From NCBI GenBank assembly GCA_022315425.1, contig JAIUPT010000040.1, positions 992,001 through 1,056,000 on the forward strand: a stretch of 64,000 nt of DNA. Direction: 5' to 3'. This document shows, piece after piece, positions 47,734 to 59,100 of the stretch. This stretch comes from Pseudevernia furfuracea (lineage: Eukaryota > Ascomycota > Lecanoromycetes > Lecanorales > Parmeliaceae). How positions within the stretch are numbered: the first letter of the stretch is position 1; every line of letters begins with the position of its first letter. The translations under genes and the position numbers were made by a program. Below the pieces are notes generated by a model. That model saw nothing but the letters and a program-made list of their open reading frames with translations, made no database searches and was not told where the DNA came from.

Positions 47734-48943
47734 TGGCTATACTGGGACAGTACAAACGGTGTCGAAAAAGCTGTCTGCTCATTACTTTAGCAGCAGGCGC
47801 TGTGTGATAATAGATCCTTTGGCGTACTGAGTCTTCATTAACTGTTTGCAGGAGTTTGTAGCAAAGGTTGTCAACAGATCAAGTACCAAGTCCACTTTAT
47901 CTACTGGATTCTTTCTATAGCCAAAAACTGTGCATCTGAGCGTTGAAGTCGAAAAACTAAACTTAGACGAGAGCGCGTTTCCTTCTATATCCAGAGAATA
48001 GCAAAAATCGTCAATACGCAAATCTAGTTACCTTTTTTTTGTTTCTAATCTGTGGACCCGCCTCCGAGCTCGGGATTCTCTTTTCTTAAGTTGTTATGCC
48101 AATGGGGTCTTAAAAGTTCACTCGATTGACTTGGGCTTCAAGGGATGGATTATCGCTCTCCTCGTTTTAAAGGAAACCTTACAGACGTCGGCGTGAATTC
48201 GTATACTGACTTGGCGGAGCGCTCGGAGCTGAGTTTATTGCGGTGAATTCGAGTTCGACGCAAGCAAGTTATGAGATTTTTAGGAATTAAAGTTCGCTCC
48301 TATGTCAAATTGACAGGGATGATTCTTTATTCTTTCACGGCTTTGTAAATTGTGATCGTGATGGTGGATGATGGATTATCTGGTTTTGTTATCGGCAGTT
48401 AGTTAGCCTCGGCATTGATTTCATCTTTCTTAGTTATTTTGTCAAAACCTATTTGTCTATGGAATGGCTGGGCTTGTGTAGCTGTATGCATGGTGTCTAG
48501 ATCTCTTCTTTCGCGTGAAAGAAAATGAAAAGGAAAAGCTATTCTATCTCAAGGGGGCAGCTAAAGTCGGCGAATTGCAGATTCGATTAAGTTTACTGGC
48601 TGATATTCAACGAGCGGGCGAGTGCACGAGAAAACGTTGAAATTACAGGATTGGTGAGAGAATTGTTCGAGTTGCCACCCTGGCTGAGTTTGGCATACAG
48701 TGCGAAAAATTCGGCTTTCATTCAACACGACCGGAGAACTAAGGGTGTTCGAGACCTCAAGATGGCCCTTGACATAAAATGTGAGCGCAGGTACAACTCT
48801 GCCGAAAGGCTGGGAGGAAAGTGAGCAAGAAGCGATTAATGAACTTCACATCGAAAGGCTGCTTAGCCTCTGAATGTCATTGATGCGCAAAGAAACTGAT
48901 GCAGGGAATGCTTATTGCTCTTGTTGATCATCAGAGATGAAAC
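47734..48943. other. intergenic, no supported gene
   Basis: Short frames only. A piece around 48600-48750 (RVATLAEFGIQCEKFGFHS) looks coding-like in the orientation of the next locus and may be its lost 5' part. Confidence 0.4.
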
Positions 48944-49670
48944 AGTTACACACTCACATGTCCAGAGCGTAATTGGATCATCCAATTTCGTGCCGCCAAG
49001 CTCAATACCGAAGCCGTCGATGGAGCAAAACAGGTTTACGGAGACCTTGTTGCCAAGTCTACTTATCGTGGCGATTTTCTCCTCACGTACAACATCCTGC
49101 CCGGCCAACTTCATGTCTGGCAAAAATTTTCACGAGACTCATTTCTCTTGGAGTGCGAGGAAAGAACCATCATTGGCCTGGCAGAATTCGTTGCCACTAC
49201 TTCTCACTTCCCTTATACTAAGGTCCGTTACGATGATAGTAGTTAGACCAAGTCCGCCAGCGCAGCTATAGAACGCTTAATGCATAATTAGTCTCTGAGG
49301 CAGATGTTTGGACCTTGGCAAATTTGTAGACAAAGACACTGATACCCTCACTGGGGTGATAGATTTCGGTGAAGCCCGCACTGGAGCCTTTGGCATTAAT
49401 CATTTTACTCGCTACGAGAATCATGTCGGCAGCATAGAATATGGGCACTGGTCTCCTTATAACAAGCCAGCGGGGGAGCAACATCCGGCGCTATCCGTGG
49501 GCGAGGTATTGATCAAGGCGCTCTGGGACGCTCTGTGGGAGAAAAAAGCTCTCAGCCTGAAAAGGAACGACTACGAGGAGGTGATGGAGGTGACATTGAG
49601 AATGGGAACTATCAACCGCTACTTTGTGTCAAGATTTGAGGATATCAAGAAGAATGAGGATGAAGGATAG
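48944..49670 (+). pseudogene. truncated APH-type kinase-like gene
   Basis: Two coding blocks survive. Block one (48944-49246) reads SYTLTCPERNWIIQFRAAKL, then EAVDGAKQVYGDLVAKSTY and LLTYNILPGQLHVWQKFSRD, resembling the N-lobe of fungal aminoglycoside-phosphotransferase-like kinases, and stops at TAG. Block two (49305-49670) is in another frame and reads LDLGKFVDKDTDTLTGVIDF, then GEARTGAFG, the C-lobe around the metal-binding DFG-like aspartate, plus a normal C-terminus. The intervening helices and the catalytic HxDxxxxN loop are missing or reduced to DLGKF. No good splice pair joins the blocks, and there is no start codon, so it is most likely a non-functional remnant. Confidence 0.6.
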
Positions 49671-50646
49671 ATTATTCTATCTCAGAACTCTCCTGGGGGA
49701 TGTCTTTGACCCCATACAAATACAGTCATACAAGCGACATGCGCAGTGGTCATAGCTGAGAGGAGGTTGGGAACCACACATTTTGACACTTTGTGAGGAG
49801 TATGTTGAATGAAATCGATCTCGGTAGGCGGGTGCATGTGATCTCAGTGGTCTATGCGCACAACATTCTGTTGTATTTGAGGGACACTAGAAAATAAGTT
49901 AGTATGACGTATAGCGGATTGACATATAGTTTGACCACCACTGGTTACTTCTCTCTCCATGAGGATCCAAAGTCAAATTGAAGGATGGAAGTTTAATCAC
50001 AAATTAACCGTTGAAACTCGACGCATTTTTCTGCCTCAAGACGTAGCCGTGTAGATATGGTCTCTTGTAGTGAACTCTTATATCAAACTCTAGAAGAATT
50101 CGAAGATCGATTCATGTTCTCAGCTTAAGTGAACCGTGGCACACTTATCAACATGTTCATTAACACGCTGTAGTTTGATATCTTATATTATTCTAAAGGT
50201 GTTACTGTAACATAGATTAGGCTATATTCCCTCTCAGAACGATCGTCATCTGAATCAATTACCAGTCTCTTCAGGTTGTGGGCCCCCTTTCACCAAGCTG
50301 AATAAATTATTAAAATATGAATCACACATCTAATCCCTCTTCGTCGGTGTAAAATCAACACCCAAAGAATCCACTCTTTGTCTTTTTTAGCCGCCCTTAG
50401 TGTCAATGGAGACATCTTTCAGCGAGTGACAACACCCTCACACGTCCACACTCGTATGTTAACACATCACTTTCAACACCAACATCCTCAGGATCTTCGA
50501 CTTATATAACTATCACCAACATACTTCTAAAGCATACTTCTAAAGAGTCCTCCGCTCGGTGCAACAATTACAACACCACCACTTCGAACATCGAGAAGAA
50601 AGCCGATTCTCCAGTCATAGCCTCAATCCCCTCACTCCAAATCAAG
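49671..50646. other. intergenic, no supported gene
   Basis: Mostly AT-rich with short frames; the last 250 bp are the CA-rich leader of the RING gene. Confidence 0.5.
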
Positions 50647-51654
50647 ATGGTTCTCAGATTTCCTTCGGGGAATGTGTCCATCAGCATTCGAGACCTACAG
50701 AGCAGCCGCCAGAGTCAGTAAACCTGCGGTGTATGCGACGAACCCTGGGTTATTGAATCTCATGGGTGCATTATGAGTCAGCTACATGTCCTCCATCCGT
50801 GTCAACACCTTGTTGGGTCAGGCTGTTGGATCACCGTGCCCGATGAGCAAAAAGACAAATGCCCTAAGTGCAAAGTCGATATTCGGTGCGATGAGAAAGT
50901 GCGCGTGCACTCAGCAGTGCAAAGATTTGCTCCAGCGAGTCAAGACTCAGGTGTTCATGACTCATATGGTCAGGATTCAGATGTCGAGAGTTCTGCATTG
51001 GCGAAAGAAATGAAGGACAGCCAAGCACAAGACACTATCGTGGAGAAAAAGATGAAAGATGGTCTTAATAATGCCGACGTTGGGGCAATCATGTATTACA
51101 TGAATCTTCGTGCTCGTCTATACGAGTCCAAATGGAGCCTCAACATGCTGCTAGCTCCAACCAAGGCCCTAACTCCTACACATCGAGAGCGCCTGGTTCT
51201 CTTCCTTGTCAACACACCGCAAAAACCACAAGACAGCAAACATCAAAAAATTGAAATTGCCTTGTCTGCGTTCAACATTAGCGGCGGAACAAACTTCACC
51301 ATGAACGACCTCAGAAAGAGACTGTGTTCGGCTGAGATGTGGATCAAGAGACATTTCGCTAAAATTCTGGAGGAGGATGATAAGGCAAACAATGATGCCT
51401 CCTCCCTTCAAAAGCTGGAGAAGAAACTTGCAGATGTTGAGGCAGAACTCAAGAAGCTCAAGGATCGTCAATCTCGAGATAATGCACAGAGACTGAAAGG
51501 AGAGATCAAGCTGGCTATTGAAGAGATTGAGAAGAAAGTTGAAGAGGAGGTGGTGAATGTTCGTACCAAAGCTGACAAGGAGGTTTTGCAGGCGCGTATC
51601 AAGGCCTCAGAGGAGATTGAGAAGCTACAGAGTCATGCGAGAGGGATGAAGTAG
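50647..51654 (+). pseudogene. RING-finger / coiled-coil protein interrupted by one in-frame TAA
   Basis: From the ATG at 50647 one frame reads 24 codons (MVLRFPSGNVSISIRDLQSS, RQSQ), hits TAA at 50719-50721, and continues without another stop to 51654. The part just after the stop, TCGVCDEPWVIES, supplies the first two zinc cysteines. LHPCQHL, GSGCW and CPKCKVD supply the rest of a RING-like finger (E3 ubiquitin ligase type). The ATG at 50773 would give a 293-aa protein lacking the first Cys pair. The C-terminal half is a long charged coiled coil (about from LQKLEKKLADVEAELKKLKD to the end). CAA to TAA by a single C-to-T change would explain the break. Readthrough or an assembly error are alternatives. 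Confidence 0.6.
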
Positions 51655-51973
51655 GAGAAGAGAGCGGATGATGTCGTGCAACTACAGGCAGAGTGACACA
51701 ATATACGGAGAGGGAGATATTGTATGGCACTAGACACTGGAGCTAATCCTCCAAGCGGAGAGGCTCTGGTCGTCACGTTTCATCATCGGTAGCTCAGGTC
51801 TTCTCGTCCTATTACCCTAGCAATACAGACGGCTCTGGTCATCCTTCTAGCAAGATTGCGTCAGAGACCATGAATTTCATGTTAGATACGAGCGGAGGAC
51901 GTCCTGCGTAGCAAGCAACGGCAATTTACTTAGATAAAAGAAAGAGCCTCAAAAAAACCTGCAATCATTGTTT

Positions 51974-52615
51974 TCATTTAATGGGCTGGGTGGTTGATTC
52001 TCTTCCCAGTACACTAACACGCCCAAAGCCCAAAGTTTCCGCACCTTGCTCCTGCGAAATCACAAAAGATACCCGAAACAGACGTTCCTGTACCACCATA
52101 TACTCCCTCAAACCTAATAGGACGTCTCTCACACTACTCCATTTTAGTCCTCCGGGGCCCGTCTTTCTGGCGCTGATTATTCTAATGAAAGCACCCTCTT
52201 TCGCTACCTCGTAAGGGTCTGAGGAAGCGGGAAGATAGCCGTCGCCTGCGACGTCGATGAGGTTGGAGACAAACGTGTAAGCGTCGAAGAGTATGTTACG
52301 AAGAGCTGTTTTGTCGATGCGGATTTCTGGGTTGTCGTAGATAAAGAGCGTTATTGTTGAATTCTGGACAGGAAAAGGGACTGCTTCGTCGAGCCCGGCG
52401 AGTTCTCTAAATGAAGTCAAAGTCAGCATTTTTGTGCGGACGAAAAATACTAGGTCTCTTAATACCTACTCTGATCCTGTCAAGTTGAAGTGAGAGCTGT
52501 TGGCGCTAGGCAGTCGCAGCATCAGACTCCCCAGAGATTCGGCTTCGATTGACGGAGTAGACGAAACATAGAGGATTTGCTTGAGTATGAGAAATATAAT
52601 TGACAAGAAAAACAT
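51974..52615 (-). CDS. secreted protein, lineage-specific family (member 4)
   Basis: Two exons, 52615-52470 and 52406-51974, joined by GTAGGT...ATTTAG in phase; 192 aa. The N-terminus MFFLSIIFLILKQILYVSS is signal-peptide-like. The domain runs from NSTITLFIYDNPEIRIDK through the helix LRNILFDAYTFVSNLI, GDGYLPASSDPYE, the strand GAFIRIISAR, then GGLKWSSVRDVLLGLREYM and a final strand ending LGFGRVSV. This is the clearest copy of the family: the Gly-Asp-Gly turn, the W-S-x-x-R-D-x-L-x-G-L helix and the G-x-G end can be used to recognise the others. Function unknown. Confidence 0.7.
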
Positions 52616-53119
52616 GATGGATCTACCATGAGATAGACGCAGCTACCACAGTCTATGACTATGCTTTGCTCTGGCACGATGCTCCACAGTCTGTAGAGAC
52701 TAACATGGATGTTTTACAGGTCCTATGGTTGGTCACATGAGATACGTGGGTACCCAAAAACAACGCGGCCGAGTTAAATTAGCCGTAGACATCTGGAATG
52801 GGATTTGAGTTGACCGATTGGCGCTATTGTGTGGTGAATGATGTTTCATCTGTGAGCGCTTCTGAGGGCGCTTTTGTGATCGGACATGAGAAAATCGTGT
52901 CACGCACTTAGCACCTCTATTCTACGTCCGAGCTAAGTGCGTGGCACAAGTATCTAGAACCTCGCGATGATGTGATTTTGCTCTTCTTCAGACTCTGCTA
53001 TATAGCTTATGCGATTCCAGCTATGAAGTCTATATATCGTCTCTCATTGAGTGAGAAAACTGGTGTAGTCACTATGTGTTGGAGTTCAACAGAATTGAAT
53101 ATATATGGCTGAGCTTTGC

Positions 53120-54197
53120 ACAAATCGCACGATTGTCTACCTATTCATGCTTTTTATTATGACTTAAATTTGACTCGACTTGACAGAGGATTAGTGAGTC
53201 TTAATCTCGCACTGTCGTATAGCATGTTAATTGTTATATGTTATCTATGAATTTAATAGACGTGTTCTTTATAGAGAATAGATCTAATTATAGAACTCGA
53301 CGACTTTACACTACAAAACCTATTCGAATAAATTTTTGATTAATAAAATAACGTTTTTCGAATCGATCGCTAACGAGAGATTTTATAATATAAAGTCTTT
53401 CAGAGCAATAATCGTTAGCGACGTTTATTATAAAGATTAATATGCAGTCTTCGTCGTTAAATTATCTTAAAATATAATCGAAGTTATCGTCGTCTCTTTA
53501 TGCAGTCTAAAAAGACTTTATATTATTTTTAATCGATACGATTATTTAATAAGAAAAGCGTGCGACGAAGCGTTACATTCTCGATAAGACTAAATCTAAA
53601 TTTTTTTAATATATTTAATTTTATTTAAAACTTTTTATATCTAAATATTTAAATATTTACTTTAAGATTATTAATTAAATATTATATATAAACTAAACGA
53701 GTAAAGAGTGCTTATAAGCTTAAATTCGTATAATAATATAATTAAAGATTAATATTAGACGAGAGAAAAATAGACGATTTCAGTTATATATAATTAATAG
53801 TTAATTTAGATAAAACGCGAGCGTGCAATTAAGATCGTTTTATTAATTTTATTTTATATTATTTCTAAGAAATAGTTTTATTTATATAATTATATATAAA
53901 TTTATTAATTCGCTCTTTTTATCGCTTATTACGCTTAAAAGAAATCGTTTATAAATATATAATAAGAATCAAATAATAACACACGCTCACGTTCGAAAGA
54001 GATCGTTAATAAATATATAATAAGAATCGAGTAATAGCACACGCTTACGTAACGTATTTTAATTATGTTAATTATATATAGTCTCTTAAGATTTCGTCGC
54101 TTAATTTAATTTACGAAGAGATTATTTAAATTAATATATTATTAATCGCTTATAAATTTATAGAATTTAATATCTCGCGAAGTAAAAATAGAGATAG
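53120..54197. repeat. AT-rich RIP-degraded block, includes a mutated copy of the subtelomeric element
   Basis: Strongly AT-rich with retained CG words (GCGTGCGACGAAGCG). From about 53308 to 53700 it aligns base by base with the 57335 element, with C-to-T and G-to-A changes on both strands (for example CGACACG to CGATACG, TTGGTGAGG to TTAATAAG). It has no coding capacity. Confidence 0.8.
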
Positions 54198-57100
54198 TGT
54201 TACGATTCTAGTTCATGACGACTGACTTACCTGCTTGCTTACTGTGTTATACTCTAGGCTGATCGGCTAGCCCCAGCCCTACGAGTTATATCCGTTAACT
54301 CCGCAGTGAAGTATTACTTTGATACGCACAAAGCACTTCTTGTAATTACTCTACATAGTTAATATTCTATTCATTCATGACACCACATCGCTAGTCCAGC
54401 TCTATGTCAAGTCTCTGATATAATATTAACTATCCTTCTTCTAAAGTAGTCGCGACCAGCTTAAGAATTGAAAACGTATCTTAACACAACAACACGATAG
54501 TCACAGTCAAAGGACGACGAGTGACCGAGAAGAAATTCTTTTATAACTCTTAATCTAATCAGACTGAATCCCAGCGTTAAAGACAGAGATTCGATGAACT
54601 CTCTTATAGAAACGTTCTCTGAGAATAAAGCTTCGCAAAGATCTACTGTTACAGTTAGACCCTCAAGCGAAGTCTTCATAATATCACAGAAGCTCGTTGA
54701 ATCTATTAAGACAGACTTAACACAGAGTCAAACGATTGAGAGAGATAGTCACTTTTAACACTATAACGAGAATTCTAACGATAACACTTACGTCAGACGT
54801 CTCGTCTCGACGTTATCCTTCTTCGTAAAAGAAGAGATCAACTCATTTCACTCTAAGTCAGAGACTTCGAGCAGATATAAGGGGAAGCGTCGTTAGCGCT
54901 TTATACGATATATTCTTACATCTAAAGAGTATGAAAATAAAGTAATATTCATTAATGAAGCGAAGAATAAAGCAGTTCTCGTCACTATTTAAACAATATA
55001 AGACTTTCAGCGAAGCGCTGTCGAGGCTTCGAAGAAATAATGCGATACACTTAATCATATACTTAACAACTTTCGCGTTGTCAGCAATAACATTGACCTT
55101 CTTCGTTAACAGAATAAGAAGCTTGACAAAGAGATAGCTAATTTCAAAGCGAAGTCGCTGTCGCAGATCAACTCCGCAGATGTAACGAATGCGAAGCTAA
55201 AAATAGAATTGATTAACTTCGCTCGACTTCGTCGACTACGCGATAAGTATCGTAAGAAAGCTGAAGATCTCTCGAAGAAAAACGAACGACTCAAATTGAA
55301 ATTGACGATATAAATCGATGAGAGAGAAGCAGACGAAGACTCAGACAAAGAAGATATTCTACAAACTCTTATTATCGTCGAAGATCTATCTTTAATTAGC
55401 CTCAGTTTTATTCTTCTCTTAACACTTATATGAGTGTGATTTCTTCTCTTAGCAATTCATATAGTAACAGAGATCTAACGTCAGTTATCGTCTCGTATTA
55501 GATCGAAGAGGCGAACATCAACAAGCGCTATTCAGACGTGACTGACTTTCACGAAGATCGTAATAAGAATCAATAAGAACGTTGAATTCTTCATCTTGAT
55601 GAGAAGTTCAGATAGAGTGTAATACCCTTTTCAACTAAACGAGATAAGATTAAATACATTCGCGATCACTGTAAGTCGATCGCTTTCGAGATTATCAAGA
55701 CTCGAGCGAATTTTAGATATTCAAATCCCTATCAGACGGCGAAGGAGATGATTACAGAACTCGATAACATGTTCGAAACATACGACAAGATTTCTGAATC
55801 GAATACACAACTCAACGATCTCAAGTTCGAAATGAGCATAATCGATAAGAAGAAATCTTTCGAAACCTTTTATGCTCGCTTTAGTGCTATTATAACATCG
55901 CTAAAGTTCTTCGACGTTATTAAGATCTCTAATCTTATTCGATTGATCTTTAATCGTCTGAAGCACAAGCTAATCAAATAAACGTTTATAACGTATCGAT
56001 GTAAGGACCGTACTGTGGTGATAACCGTAGTGTAGTATGTAACGAAGATAACAAGCTGAGGAGCAACTATGGACTGGGAGGGACGTCATATATGTATGGC
56101 GGAGTGAACCTGCCAAGACACGCTAAGCCTAAAGGGGAAGTGTCAAGGCAGGTGTGTCAAGGATGCGAGGTACGCTCGTAACAATCGAGACTTGATCGAT
56201 TACTTGCGAAAACTAAAACTGAATCTAAAGCAGATTAATAACACTGTCGCAGAGAACAAAGAGAAGAAGACGATTAAGTAGACACGTTCTAATATCTTCA
56301 ATCGAGAAATGTTCTTCACTAAGAAAGACAGTGAAGACAATAAATCTCGTAACTACAAGTATTCAAAGTTATTGATAAATAGAATTCGAAAGAAGAGAAG
56401 ATGCTTCAAATATTTATAAATAAATTATCGCTTTGAAGAAGATAACGTATTTTATAAGAACACATCTTCTCTCAACAAAGAACAAGTTGAAGTTATACTT
56501 AAGATCGCTAATGTCGAGAAAATATTAGAGCTTTCAACAACAGATGCGAAAAACTAGATATCTCTAATCAAGTCGCGATCAGAGATCTAGAAGTTAAAGT
56601 GCGTAATAGAATTCAGAAACTTGAGAAAGAAGAGACTCTCGTCTACGTCTTATTATCTATCTACGTCGTCGTCACAGAAGCATCTCTATAGAAAGAGCGA
56701 TAATTAGATTTTCTTAATAAAGTTCTTATAAAAAGTGAAATCAAAGACACAATTTGTCTTATAGATATCGAAGCGTTAGCGTTAAGCTTCGTTGACGTCG
56801 TCTTCGCAAAGAAGAATTATTTATTACATATAACTCTCTCTTAGTCTTATAAGCTACGCTTAGCTAATAATAAGTTTACTCTCAATATCACTCACATAAT
56901 CTTAATGCAACACATCTTAAGTGATCATATCGAGAAGATATGATGTCTGATTACTAAACTAGAACGCTTCGACATAATTCTCGACATATCATGATTGAAA
57001 TAACACAATTCTTCTCTCGAACTCGAAGATCGAACAATGACACTCAAATCTGATTATTGCATATCAAATTGTTTGCGACATAACAAATCAGTAACTGTTC

Positions 57101-57334
57101 ACAGCGTAACTTCATCTCTTATCAAGTCGATATTATTATCTCACTTAAAATCATCTATAATAGAAAACATAACGAAAGTCTCTGCTTACGTCTTTATGAG
57201 AATAACAGAGAGATTCTCAAATGAAGTGATCGTCATATGATCTCACGATTTCGAGAAGCTAAGTGCCTCTTCAGAAGATAACACTCATAAACAAAAGAAG
57301 TTCATAGTCGATCTAATAGTCGTTACAGCGAAAG
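54198..57334 (+). mobile_element. degraded Ty3/gypsy-type retrotransposon, gag and protease part
   Basis: GC content rises abruptly at TGTTACGATTC (54198), a plausible LTR start. A Gag-like coiled coil follows (NSADVTNAKLKIELINFARL near 55175, KKAEDLSKKNERLKLKL). Then come KEMITELDNMFETYDKI (55742 on) and SFETFYARFSAIITSLKFFD (55855 on). A retroviral-type aspartic protease region comes next: TICLIDIEALALSFVDVVF (about 56752), KLERFDIILDIS and SSLELEDRTMTLKSDYC. Many stops are TAA/TAG in place of Gln or Trp codons, as RIP produces. Reverse transcriptase and integrase are absent; the relic ends where the repeat module begins. Family from motif order; not movable. Confidence 0.7.
56000..56183. 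mobile_element. 184-bp TG...CA insertion (solo LTR or small LTR-type element) in the gag relic
   Basis: Begins TGTAAGGACC and ends CTCGTAACA; flanked on both sides by the 5-bp sequence ATCGA (55995-55999 and 56184-56188). Removing it with one ATCGA restores the gag frame across the site (TYRDLIDYLRKL). Its GC content is normal, unlike the host relic, so it arrived after RIP or escaped it. Confidence 0.75.
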
Positions 57335-57353
57335 ACTAACCCTAGTATTCTCG

Positions 57354-57449
57354 GGCTTTGCCTGGCAAAACCCATCCGGATAAATTTTTCATTGGTGGAA
57401 CAACGTTTTCCGGATCGACCGCTAGCGGCAGGTTTTGCCAGGCAAAGCC
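57354..57449. repeat. paired palindromic sites of unit A1
   Basis: A perfect 19-bp inverted repeat: GGCTTTGCCTGGCAAAACC (57354-57372) and GGTTTTGCCAGGCAAAGCC (57431-57449). Each arm contains a self-palindrome TTTGCC-N-GGCAAA. Inside lie two direct TCCGGAT copies (57375-57381, 57409-57415). Both strands stay open in one frame, but no known protein is encoded. Confidence 0.85.
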
Positions 57450-57751
57450 TACCTTGGCAATGACCGCCAGCGACGTCCACCATAAAGATTTGCATGCAGT
57501 CTTCGTCGCTGAGCTGTTTCAAGACATAATCGAAGTCATCGTCGCCTCTTTATGCAGTCTGAAAAGACTTTAGAATATTTTTGATCGACACGATTATTTG
57601 GTGAGGAAAGCGTGCGACGAAGCGCCAAGCCCTCGATAAGGCTGAGTCTGAATTTTCTTGATATGTCTAATTCTATTTAGAACTTCTTACACCTAAGCAT
57701 TCAAACACCTACTTTGAGATCGCCGATTGAACACTAACCCTAGTATTCGAC

Positions 57752-57847
57752 GGCTTTGCACTGCAAAACCCATCCGAATAAATTTTTCATTGATGGAACA
57801 ACGTTTTCCGAATCGATCGCTAGCGGCAGGTTTTGCAGTGCAAAGCC
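57752..57847. repeat. paired palindromic sites of unit A2
   Basis: A perfect 19-bp inverted repeat of a different type: GGCTTTGCACTGCAAAACC (57752-57770) and GGTTTTGCAGTGCAAAGCC (57829-57847), with inner TCCGAAT copies at 57773-57779 and 57807-57813. The spacing is the same as in A1. Confidence 0.85.
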
Positions 57848-57984
57848 TCCCAGGGCAATGACCGCCAGCGACGTTTATCATAAATATTTGTATACAGTCT
57901 TCCTCGCTGAGAGCATTATTGACTAGAATAGTGATGCTGAGAGTATTATAGACTGGAATAATAACTAAAATAGTGATGCTGAAA

Positions 57985-58995
57985 ATTGCGACACTCAATG
58001 GGACACTCAATGGGACACTCAATGGGACACTCAATGGGACACTCAATGGGACACTCAATGGCAGTGGTCTCAGCAGTGGTCTCAGCATTGGTCTCAGTAT
58101 TGATCTCAGCATTGTTCTCAGCATTGATCTCAGCATTGATCTCAGCATTGATCTCAGCATTGGTCTTAGCGATATTCTCAGCAGTATTCTCAGCAGTATT
58201 CTCAGCGATATTGGTCTCAGCGGTATTCTCAGCGCTGGTCTCAGCTGGCAGTGTTCTCAGCAGTATTCTCAGCGGTATTGGTCTCAGCGGTATTCTCAGC
58301 GGTGGTCTCAGCAGGCAGTATTCTCAGCAGTATTCTCAGCGATATTGGTCTCAGCGGTATTCTCAGCGCTGGTCTCAGCAGGCAGTGTTCTCAGCGGTAT
58401 TCTCAGCGCTGGTCTCAGCAGGCAGTATTCTCTGCGGTATTCCCTGCGATAATCTCTGCGGTATTCTCAGCGGTGGTCTCAGCAGTATTCTCAGCGGTGG
58501 TCTCAGCAGGCAGTATTCTCAGCGATATTCACAGCGGTATTGGTCTCAGCGATATTCTCAGCGGTGGTCTCAGCAGGCAGTATTCTCAGCAGTATTCTCA
58601 GCGGTATTGATCTCAGCGGTATTCTCAGCGGTGGTCTCAGCAGGCAGTATTCTCAGCGATATTCTCAGCGGTGGTCTCAGCAGGTAGTATTCTCAGCGGT
58701 ATTCTCAGCAATGGTCTCAGCATTGGTCTCAGCATTGGTCTCAGCGGTATTCTCAGCAGTATTCTCAGCATTGGTCTCAGCGGTATTGATCTCAGCAGTG
58801 GTCTCAGCAGGTAGTATTCTCAGCGATATTCTCAGCGATGATCTCAGCGGTATTGGTCTCAGCGGTATTCTCAGCGATATTGGTCTCAGCGGTATTCTCA
58901 GCAGTATTCTCAGCAGGTAGTATTCTCAGCGGTGTTCTCAACAGACAGTATTCTCAGCAATAATCTCAGCACTAATCTCAGCATTGATCTCAGCA
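57985..58995. repeat. 12/16-bp minisatellite, copy A
   Basis: Begins with about six GGGACACTCAAT units (12 bp), then units of the types TATTCTCAGCGG, TGGTCTCAGCAT and TGATCTCAGCAT, with 16-bp variants that insert CAGG (CAGGCAGTATTCTCAG). Each 12-bp unit is four codons, so long runs are open in all three forward frames (longest 57986-58687, 233 codons). Mixing in 16-bp units shifts the phase. Confidence 0.9.
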
Positions 58996-59066
58996 GTGAC
59001 AGGAACAGTAACAGTAATAATAACAATAATAATAATAACAATAATAATAATAATAATAATAATAAC

Positions 59067-59097
<31 letters not shown>
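58996..59097. repeat. AAT-type trinucleotide tract, copy A
   Basis: AAC/AGT-containing start grading into near-perfect (AAT)n. Confidence 0.9.

Positions 59098-59100
<3 letters not shown>

Noticed and set aside
53308..57732. The 53.3-kb and 57.3-kb repeats as the two LTRs of the gag relic
   Set aside because: The left copy is heavily RIP-mutated and the right is intact and repeats again at 59.6 kb with the module, so they do not behave as a pair of LTRs.
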